Assembly: GCA_011009095.1 (NCBI GenBank) | Contig: VTPC01003590.1 | Coordinates: forward strand, 124,001 to 188,000 | DNA length: 64,000 bases | Direction of reading: 5' to 3' | Origin: Ignelater luminosus | Lineage: Eukaryota; Arthropoda; Insecta; Coleoptera; Elateridae | Shown: positions 22,636 to 31,871 of the stretch, in pieces | Numbering within the stretch: the stretch's first letter is position 1 | Layout of the letters: the number at the start of each line of letters is the position of its first letter | Translations under genes and position numbers: made by a program | The notes under the pieces: generated by a model | The model's database searches: none | What the model was told of the DNA's origin: nothing | What the model saw: only the letters and a program-made list of their open reading frames with translations

Positions 22636-24965
22636 CTACAACTCTTGCGAGTTATCGGTAGAACCATGAGTTGATAACAAATTCGCTAAGATTTTCTCAT
22701 TTTGTACATTTTCTACTAAATTTAAGACTGAACCATTATTATTCGAACTATCCACTGTAATACCAACTAATACATTCGGTGAAAGACTATTTGAAGTACG
22801 TAAAGGACTTGGTGCAAACGGCCCTGACATAAATGAATTATTTGATCCAGGACTAGTTTCTGGAATATTAATCAGACTGTTTATATCAGAGTGTTTCGAA
22901 CTTGTACTAAGAGATTGTGATTCTAAAGTCTGAAGTGTATCAGAAGGAGTTGAAGGAGCCGAATCGACGGCACCACTCAGAGGAGTTATACTCTGACTAC
23001 GCTGAAAATCAAATAAATCAGAAGCTGGTGGAGGTTGTTTCTTATCAGTTCTAACGTGTTCAAGAAAAGCCTTGATTTTATGAATCATAAATGGTGGAGC
23101 TTCGAAGCCTTGCAATTCGTTTAACTGCAAGTTGGGACTATTCCTGTAATCATCATTCAAAGCCAACTCCTGGATATCTTCCAAAAGCATTAAATATGCC
23201 CTTCCTCCACTAGGTGGCATTAAATTTCTTGATGCTAACCATTCCTTATCCTCTGGATCACCTGAATATCTCAACATCTCTGGATGCCTCACATACAAAC
23301 GTCCACGTGTCTGACCAAAACCCAAAACCTTATTTGCTCGAGCTCCCATTATAAATAAAGTATTCTGATGTATCCTATCAGGATCCCATTTTGGTCCTTC
23401 TCGCTTCTCAGGCAATTTATGTGAAAGATTTTCTGTAGACTTGAAGCTTTTTGGTTTATGACGTTTACGATTTATAATATAACCTGGCTCCGAATCGGTA
23501 TCTGATTCTTTTCTTTTATAATGTACAGGACTCTGAAAACCACTTTAATATGAATAAACATTACGATTGCATATTGAAGAATTTACCATTCGTTCTATTC
23601 GACCATCTGCAAAACTGCCAGCCTCTGAATCACTATAATCGCATGGCGAACTGTCTCTTGAAGATGCAGAAATTTTATACATTATTTTGGCTTCTTCCAA
23701 CATTTGTTGACAAACACTTTTTATTAAATCATCGTTTACACTGTTTTTTCCTAAATTCATTCGAATATTATTTACAGCTGGTTGGAAAAATTTCTATCAC
23801 AAAAAGAATGTGTATCAATATCATATTTAAGATAATCATGGAGTCTAGAAACCTGAATTATATGTGTACGATGCATATTCTGCATAATATGTGTTCACAG
23901 TTTTTTGCATAAGGGTTGGCCATGGAGATTCATCCAATTTAGCAGTGTGAACATTACTTTTTCAGTAAACTGGTCTTATACGTATGGTTAGATTTTTTAA
24001 ATGATTTTAGGTTAGATTGCATGACAGAACACCTACAAATGCAATGTTGTCAGTTTTATATAAAATGGAATTAACATCTTTAGTAATTTTTATGTCTTCA
24101 GTTTAGTAAGTTATTATTACCTCTAATAACAAAAACAAAATGAAATTTTTATTTATATTTGTGAGAAAACATCCTATTTAAATATTCCTATTACAAAAAG
24201 GCAATAGATTTGGCAACAAGGTTCTATCCTGTGCAATGACAGTAATTAGTTTTGAGGTTATCCAAGCTGTATAACAAAATAGCAATTAAAATACCTATTA
24301 TGGACAACCTAATAAAAGAAATTCATGGCTAACCCTCATGCAAAAAAACTGCTAGTGCATAATACGCCTACAACTCAGGTCCCTAAACAACTGTGAGAGC
24401 AACAGAAAAACAAGTCAAAGATACCCTCGGAATTTTCAAAGATTGTCTTAGAATAATCCTTAAATTATGAATTCACAGGTTCAACTTTTAAAAATGTCAT
24501 AATCATTTTGACTATTGAATTTTCCCATTAACCATTTTCATTCATGTTAGCATTACCAAAATAAGATTCCAATATGAAAATTTTATGTTCCTCTGTTAAC
24601 ATTTTTAAATCCACAAAGTTTTGTAGATTATTTTTACTGTAATCACTTAAAAAATAACCTAAATAAAATTTAAATGTCACTTGTCATGTCATTTTAATAG
24701 CATCAGAATCCATGGGCATCTTTGACTTGCTCTTACAGTACAATTTACTTTATTATTTAACACGAAATATCACAGTACACACCTCCAGATATTTCCTAAT
24801 CACATTATCAATGTCTTTATTTATAGCACTTTGTAGATTCTTTCGTAGAATATCCAGGGACTTTGCAGGGCTAGTGATACAACCTGCACTCATATAATTC
24901 GAAGTATTACAATTTCGTGCTCCTAAATGTGAGGCTGCCAGGTTCATAAGAGTAACCTGTCTCAT
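22636..24965 (-). CDS. DNTTIP1: DNTTIP1 (TdIF1), MiDAC histone deacetylase complex subunit
   Basis: Three coding exons on the minus strand: 24783-24965, 23587-23793 and 22636-23532, giving 428 aa. Introns are 24782-23794 (989 bp) and 23586-23533 (only 54 bp); both are GT..AG and phase 0. The start is the ATG at 24965. Residues about 40-110 match the family's helical dimerisation region ('INKDIDNVIRKYLE', then 'KSVCQQMLEEAKIMY'). Exon 3 holds the conserved DNA-binding SKI/SNO/DAC-like part ('WDPDRIHQNTLFIMGARANK', 'TRGRLYVRHPEMLRY', then 'EDIQELALNDDYR'). In vertebrates this protein binds HDAC1/2 and MIDEAS in the nuclear MiDAC complex, which acts around mitosis. The human protein is about 329 aa; the excess here is a Ser/Thr/Asn-rich tail of about 130 aa that looks disordered. 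Identity is strong; the upstream UTR and promoter were not resolved. Confidence 0.95.
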
Positions 24966-25155
24966 GTTGAAAGTATTTTTCTAAAATTTAAAACAGTGAA
25001 AATGTTTTCGCATAAAGAAATTGCAATTAATGTACCCATCCAACCATATTATGTTGTTCATCAGTCTGTCCTGGGGCAAGTGGTGGTATCATTATTACTT
25101 ACTGGTGCCAACCAAATTTAAAATTTGCACATTAAGTCACTTTATTATCACTGTA

Positions 25156-25186
25156 TTTATTATTATTATTATTATTGATGGTATAT
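25156..25186. repeat. ATT microsatellite
   Basis: Uninterrupted TTA/ATT triplets. Similar runs occur at 28588-28611 and 29212-29240. Confidence 0.8.
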
Positions 25187-25387
25187 TTTTAAGGATATTC
25201 AAACATAACCTAACTTATATTATTCAACAATTTGTTTTTGAAATAATTCATATTCTTACATAACATCTAATCTCTTAAATTTAATTGAGATATTACATTT
25301 TATTAATTTTGTATCGGAAGAATAATACGGTAAACACTATTGACACACATTTTTATTTTTATTTTTCCATTTCCATTTCTCCTAGAG

Positions 25388-25567
25388 ATGAGTAACTCCG
25401 GAGCAGTGTTGCCAGGGTTGCCAGTTTCTCAATGCGCTTATACCAATAAGATTTTACAAAAACTTGGTATGGACGAACCCCGATCTGCCACCATTTTGAG
25501 AAATTTCAAATACTATAAATCCCAACTTTTAAAGAAACATGTAATCGACAAGAAAAGGCAAATTTAA
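25388..25567 (+). CDS. Possible short hypothetical protein, 59 aa
   Basis: An ATG-started frame of 59 aa ('MSNSGAVLPGLP' ... 'KKHVIDKKRQI') follows a polypyrimidine tract and a CTAG that could be a splice acceptor just upstream. It is divergent from DNTTIP1, whose ATG is 423 bp away. Composition is balanced and less AT-biased than nearby random frames, but I recognise no family, and no upstream exon was found. It could be chance. Confidence 0.2.
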   Translation: MSNSGAVLPGLPVSQCAYTNKILQKLGMDEPRSATILRNFKYYKSQLLKKHVIDKKRQI

Positions 25568-27820
25568 CAATTTTAGGTTATCAATCATTGTTGCCAAAAA
25601 CAAAAAAGTGTTGCCAACATAAAAATTATGAAAATGAACATAAAATAAAATACTTTTTGCACGATCACCTCTAACGTCGGCGCTTTACAACTCGTTGTCA
25701 ATGTCAAAAGTTGACAATTATAAACAGTTGCAATAAATTTGACGTATCGATGTCATAATGAATTCATAGTACGCACTGATGATCTTGGTCAACTTCATTT
25801 TTTAATCTACTGCCAATTGTTTTCCTTTAAAATATGGTTGTACAAACAACATTGTATATAACTAGAGTGTAAAGTGTCTTTTTGAACTCATAAGGTTTAT
25901 GGTACTCGACACTCGTACCATAACCTTCCTACTCGTTCAAAAAGCTTCACTTTACACTCTTGTTATTATAAATAACTATTTATATGCTGAATTTTCTTAT
26001 CACATTATGCTAGGTACTATTATTAAATTTGAAATTCAAAGAAAACAATCAAGTACCAACGATAACATCAGAACAAACAAACAACTACCTATTATAAAAG
26101 GGTATCCTACCTATACAATTCGCGAATTTTAGAACACGCATTTATATCAAAACTTTTATTAACAGTTCTATAAATAAGAACTTACCTTAAATTTTGTGGA
26201 GTGAGCACCAAACCTCACCGAGCTGAACAAGATACACGTAAAAATGTTTACTGAGCGTACAAACTTGATTTAGTTATCAGAGCTTCATGGGTCTTTGAAA
26301 GTTTAAAACTTACACAATCAGTATTTTTAAAGGAAAATGCAGATCGCGAAATTGTAATGCAGTTCATTGCTTTACTTCCTATCCTTTTCGCTTTTTTGTA
26401 CGAATATCCGTAACCGTGGAAAAGATTCTTTCAGTAATCAGTATCGGCGTTGGAATGATGGCGATAGCCATTAGCTACAATTTCCGAAAAATGGCAGATA
26501 CATTTAAGGTACACTAAAACTGTAGAATGAATTATCTTCACTCATTATTACAGAGGCCTATATTTAACTGTTAAAGCAGTATTTAACAAACACCACTAAA
26601 TCACTAAAACACTGAAAACTAAGATTAAATCGGTAACCGAATTAAACGAACTTAAAAACCCCGAGCACTTAAACCTTGTTTGCGCGTTGGACTTAGATGA
26701 TTCACACGCATTGAGTTTGCGCAAGAAAACATATGTTAAACCATGGTCATGCAGATACGTTAAAAGCAAGAGAATGAAGTTAACAGAAGTACGCGTTATA
26801 CAGTCGATCACGTTTTCAGGTGTGTATTGCGCTATCTGCGTGATGAAAATAAAGCGAAAAATAAAAATGTTGGTTTTATTAAATAAAATTTGGTAAGAAA
26901 CTGAAAAAATCCCTTGATTCCCTACTACATGCCATGTGGGTAAAATATCCATTAATTAATTCACCCAAGTGAATCGACTGATGTTGCGTTCGGTTTTCTG
27001 TTACGTATTTGGAGCGTTGCGAGCGGCGCGAATGATCACGTGATACATGGAGTGAACAGAGTTTAGCTGAATAAAAGAACGAAACGGTGCATGATCTGGG
27101 GTCGTAGAATGTAAACAAATAAAGTTGTATACGTAACCTCAACAATAATCTTAATTAATTTAAATTTCAATTAGACTGCTTTGTTACAAAACTAAAGTAG
27201 GTATATTTGTTTAATTAACACAGTTGTAACAATTGAAAATTGGGGTTATAATAGGTATTTTGTTTTCTGTTTCTTCTGGGCAAGGTTGCCAAATTAAAGT
27301 AGAATTTGTCCGCATATTAATTTATACACGTTTTTCTCACATTTTTGTCTGCAAACTTATTACTCAAATGAATTCGGGTGTATGGAATTTTCAAAATTAT
27401 TGTAAAGAAATTAAACAACATTAAAAAAAGTAAGGGAGAAATTGTGTTGGATGTTTACAAATTTGGCAATTCTGCTTGTGCTTCCATAAACTCCTAACGC
27501 ACAACCTTTTCAGTCGGTGCATTAAGAATTTGTACCTTTCACCCCGTCCTGTAAAAACCGAACGCTACAATAGCGCAGTCTGTTAACTCAATCGCAAAAA
27601 ACGAACGGCTTTTACAACAAGCGGAGCACTCCGAGTTTTAAGAACAACATAAACGAACGTACCTTGAATCGCTTCTCATTTGCGGTTCTTGACTCGCTTT
27701 AACTTGAACCGATTGAATGATGACACAGATCCTCTGTGATGATGAACCAAGTAATTGAAGCGAAATTCTTATTTCTCTTGAACTTCTTGCTGTAAATATT
27801 AGAGCATGTTCATGCAACTT
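25568..27820. other. Spacer left of the 28-kb repeats, no supported gene
   Basis: It contains the fold-back element at 25858-25966. On the minus strand around 26340-26470, 'LITERIFSTVTDIRTKKRK' resembles the C-terminal dimerisation region of hAT transposases, but the match is short and frame-broken. A CpG-richer patch lies at 26940-27080. Confidence 0.35.
25858..25966. repeat. 109-bp fold-back (near-palindromic) element
   Basis: The left arm ATAAC.AGAGTGTAAAGTG...CTTTTTGAAC...GGTT.ATGGTAC pairs with the right arm in reverse almost over its full length, around a centre near 25912. The RNA form would be a long hairpin with small bulges. Confidence 0.8.
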
Positions 27821-27822
27821 TT

Positions 27823-28030
27823 CTATATGTACGCAATTTGGGGGTGCTTTATTGCGCTAGTCGGGTAAATTTTAACCATCGTTTTGGATGGGTAGCAGTA
27901 GCGTTCATTCAGTTCATCCTGGATGTATACAAAAGCCTTTTCGAACGACTGACAGTAAGGGAAATCTTTCTTAGACGGATATTTTGACAGATTACGGAGT
28001 ATCCAGTCGTTCAATTTAGGTCTGTTCATT
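27823..28030 (-). CDS. Unrecognised minus-strand reading frame, possible exon or repeat relic
   Basis: About 68 aa from an ATG at 28030 ('MNRPKLNDWILRNLSKYPSK' ... 'MVKIYPTSAI'). The composition is protein-like but matches no family I know. Its start lies inside one arm of an inverted repeat (28022-28044 with 28112-28138), so the frame may belong to a repetitive element rather than to a host gene. Confidence 0.15.
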
Positions 28031-28138
28031 TGCACTGCACTAAGTTGTGCTTATTACAAACTAGTTCAAGAATATGACTTCATCAATTTCTAAAGTGCAC
28101 ATTCGGTTCATCTTAGTGCAGAAAAAGCAAATGAACAG
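28022..28138. repeat. Inverted repeat, about 24-bp arms
   Basis: CTGTTCATTTGCACTGCACTAAG (28022-28044) faces CTTAGTGCAG..GCAAATGAACAG (28112-28138). Related CTTAGTGCA words recur at 28980-29090. Confidence 0.7.
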
Positions 28139-28371
28139 TTTACGTGCAGATTATAACAAGTTGGAGGCAACATAATCTAACAACCGTGTCCCTCGAGGTT
28201 ATGTTGTTGATGTGCTGTTGTAACAAGAAGTTGTTATTACTTATTATTTATATTGTTGTTTTGTAAAATTGTTAATCAAAATTGATAGAAACATATTATT
28301 AACAATTTTAGGTACGTAAATAAAATATTAAATAGTACAAAAATATACAAGTATAAAAAATAAATATTATA

Positions 28372-28807
28372 CAGGGTGTTTGGTTCACCGCCGTATATTC
28401 CAACTTTCCCAATAGATGGATAGGGCGAAACGGACCAATAATATGGCCTGCTCGATCACCAGATTTGACGTCCCTGGATTATTATGTCTGAGGGCCATCA
28501 CTATTTAATAGTCGAATCAAGCAAGTGTAATTTAATCGCTTGTAGAAGTTGATAGAAATGACTGAAATTGATGGAGTAGCTATGGAAGATTATTATTATT
28601 ATTATTATTACCTTCAAATTAAAAGTTTCCAATAGTGTGGTGTTCACATTTAAATGAAGAAATACGTCCAATTAGATGAAATTATGAAAAATGACAATAT
28701 CTCAAAAACCGTGACACTTTGTATAATAGTATATTAGGTTAAATAAGTTCCAAATCATGACTTCTACCACCCCCTTTCGAATATACGGCGGTGAACCAAA
28801 CACCCTG
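28372..28807 (+). mobile_element. Mariner-derived MITE with 29-bp perfect terminal inverted repeats
   Basis: The ends CAGGGTGTTTGGTTCACCGC...GTATATTC (28372-28400) and their exact reverse complement (28779-28807) are flanked by TA on each side, the Tc1/mariner target duplication. Just inside the left end a scrap of transposase remains on the plus strand: 'GPIIWPARSPDLTSLDYYV' followed by a stop, the usual mariner C-terminal catalytic region. The element is therefore an internal deletion of an autonomous mariner. Confidence 0.9.
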
Positions 28808-29274
28808 TATATAGGTTTTGAATAAAACATTACATTTATAATTATTCAATACCCATCATCATCTCACGCTTGTATGTGTACCTATTTAGCATCTCATCTG
28901 ACAAAACGCGTGTTGATGGCTTAGGTTATGTACACTTTCGTGCGCATGTCTGCACTACCTGTACCAAGAAAATCCTTGGGCAATAAGTGCAAGTTTCATG
29001 CAGCTGCACTTACTACAAATAAACAGCGTTAGGACAACTTAGTGTAGATACTGAACAGGCTTAGTGCAAGAAGTGCAAAAAGTGCTGTACTATTACATGA
29101 AATGAACAAACCGGTTACTATTTTTTCGTTTTAAATATTCGATTTAAATTTACAAGCTTGAAGTTGGAATAGAATTACATACACAATAACGGCTCCCAGT
29201 TGTTTTTTCACTACTATTATTATTATTATTATAATTATTACACGATTATTATTACATTATTATTTCAAATGCAC

Positions 29275-29650
29275 ATATGACTACGATGTGTATCGTGTGT
29301 TGCCTAATTAATGCTAGCGTAATATTTTACATGAATTTTAATTTTATAGACAACTGCGATGTGTACTTCGGGTTGCCTAATTAATGCTCTTATAAATAGT
29401 TGATTTATTTTTTATTTTGTTTTTCACATGCGCAGACGGCCGCGTTTTGTAATGTGTGTTGCCTAATTAATGTTGGCATACATTCTTGATTTCAGTTTTA
29501 TTTATTTACAAATACGTAGTCGACTGTGATGTGCAATGTGGGTTGCCTAACAAAGGCACGAGCGAATACTTGATTTGATTTTTTTTTCTGAAAACGTAGG
29601 TGCCATGGCGTGCTACGTGTGTTGCCTAGTTTGGTGGCTCAGAAAACGCG
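29275..29650 (+). repeat. Degenerate tandem array, five units of 73-86 bp with core GTTGCCTA
   Basis: The word GTTGCCTA occurs at 29299, 29372, 29458, 29542 and 29621 (spacings 73, 86, 84, 79). In most units it is preceded by GATGTG or a related word and followed by ATTAATG and a T/A-rich spacer. Units are diverged but aligned. The core is shared with the single copies at 13.3, 18.1, 18.5 and 59.7 kb. Confidence 0.8.
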
Positions 29651-29654
29651 CTTA

Positions 29655-31770
29655 ATGCATAATGTCCTTTTCATTTAAACATCACGTATATTCTCAATTC
29701 GTTTAGGAGAGGGCACCATCGTCGAATACGAGTTCGAATTGCGCATATATTAAGATTCCCTGTGGAACTTGTATTGCCAAGATGCAATAAAAGTAATAAT
29801 AATAGTTATTATATTTTAAAGTCAAACAGATCTAAGCTCAAGCAATTTTTAAGCGCCAAAAAAATGCGCCAAGATTATCCCGCAATCGCCATTGTTGGCA
29901 ACACTGTTTGTCAGAAACAACATCTGTCAATTTATAAATAAATAGGTTAGGTTTTGTACACTTGAACAAAAGGAATATTTAGGTACAAAATGTAGTTAAA
30001 CTGTTATTATAATTGGTATTACCAATCGCGTCACAGTAACTGAACAGTCGAATGATTCCGGTCGTCTTCAAAGCATCCTCTCCATTCGGTACATAAATTA
30101 TAACCTCAATTTTTGACTTTACAGTTATGAATGAAGCCCTATATTTGAAATAGATTCAAGTCATCATCGTTTGTTGAATAAAATCACAATAGCCTTCACT
30201 ATTCTACCAGCAAAAAGATATCTTGAAGAACAGACACTTGTCAGCACCTTTGACCTCATGTATCCAGTTTCTATGACCTTTAAAGAGGTTGGCGTGTGTT
30301 TTGGTTAGTGGCTAATGGATGTTGAGAAGGCGATTTCAAAACAGGAAGCACAGAAAATCCAAAAAGGAATATTTCACTAATGGTTACAAGATGTCATGAC
30401 ATCATATAATTTATGAGATTGTTATTCTTTCACAGAAATCAATAAAACAAATGGCTAGCGATAAAAACTTTCAGAAAAATGTAGGTTGTTTAAAAAATAT
30501 TAAATTGTAGTCAATGCAAAATTTTGTAATAAAAAATTTTTATCTCAAGTCTTGTTTAGTCTATTAAATAAGTAAATAACAAAACAATGAAAAACTTGTT
30601 TTTTTCTTGGACTTTTGAATTTTCCACTTGTTGCCAGCTAGAGTTCTTATAACAGGGTGTCCCTAAAAGGTCTGTACAATGCCCTACCACACCAAAATAG
30701 GACGATTTAACTTGGTAAATCTTTAAACGGAAGGAAATGTAATTTGAACAATACCTAAATTGCTGTATAATTTTTAACGACACTATACTTTTATAAGGTA
30801 GTGGAAAATAAATATAAATTTCAAAACGTAATGAAAATGCAATCCAGGAATCTTAAAAACGTATAAGTACACATTTGTAACATTTACATAGTTAGTTGTA
30901 TTTATTAACTATGATTTTCAACGAACTCCGAAGGAGTCATTACTGAATTTGCGAAGTCTATCTGTCTGTATGTCCGCATTTTTTGTCAAATTCTGAAATT
31001 TTAACTTCAGATTTGGATTCTACATCAAAAACTAAAGACAACGTGGTATCTTCGTTTTTTGATAACTCTTCGGGGACATGGGTCAAAATGGCGACCGAAA
31101 ATTGGATAATTTTCAAAAATTTTTTTACTTTAGAATTGTATTCTACATCAAAAAATAAGACAAACATGTACTTTTAGTTTTTTGATATCACCTCGGGCAC
31201 ATAGTCAAATTGCCTTTCATTCCCAGATGTTTGTTTGTTTTTTGCCATTCTGGTAATAACAATCAGATGGAAATAAAAAGAAGAAACGATAATATCAAGT
31301 ATAATTATTTTTATTTTAACAACTTAATGCAAGCACAAAATAAATACACAGATAGAAATATAATATACCTTAAAAATACCAAAAAGTACAAAATAAAAAA
31401 AAACTATTAATTATAACTAGGAGATGTAAAAACACTGAATAATAATGACTTGAGTATGTAAATACTTCAATTTGTTTAAATAAACAAGAGAAGTCTTTCT
31501 GATTTACTGAACTTCTCAATCCTCTTTTTAAATAATTCCACTTCTAAAGGAAATTCTTCATTATAAGACAAACCTTTAATTTTATCTTGGAACCCTTTAT
31601 AAACAATGGTTGAATTTTCAACTACAGCATTAGAATGCAATAAAATTTAATAAACATTAAAATCAGGCATACATTAATTGTTGATTTAACTTGTAACAAT
31701 CTGTATATTAAGATAAAATTCAACTGTAATCAATCATAGTTGATAAAAATTAATTTTAAATTTTCTAGAT
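29655..31770. other. Spacer right of the array, no supported gene
   Basis: It holds a 123-bp tandem duplication (31011-31210) and a single mariner-like end sequence at 30654. Reading frames here are not protein-like. Confidence 0.4.
31011..31210 (+). repeat. Two-copy tandem duplication, period 123 bp
   Basis: The word TTCTACATCAAAAA starts at 31018 and at 31141. Each copy is followed by a GTTTTTTGATA..TC..CTCGGG.ACAT..GTCAAA block at matching distance. Confidence 0.7.
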
Positions 31771-31771
31771 A

Positions 31772-31777
31772 TTTATT
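31772..31777 (-). terminator. Poly(A) signal AATAAA of INCENP
   Basis: TTTATT on the plus strand reads AATAAA on the minus strand, about 95 nt after the INCENP stop. This is a usual 3' UTR distance. Confidence 0.5.
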
Positions 31778-31871
31778 GCAACCACATTTAATGAGAAAAA
31801 AATGTTTATATTATTATTATTATTAAAAGGAAAAAAAACTATACAAATACTCAATCTAAAACTATAAGAAC

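Noticed and set aside
26340..26470. Minus-strand hAT dimerisation-like piece 'LITERIFSTVTDIRTKKRK'
   Set aside because: Too short and frame-broken; no other hAT transposase motif nearby.
30654..30690. CAGGGTGTCCCTAAAAGG, a mariner-like terminal sequence
   Set aside because: No matching inverted end found within several kb; a single end does not support an element.
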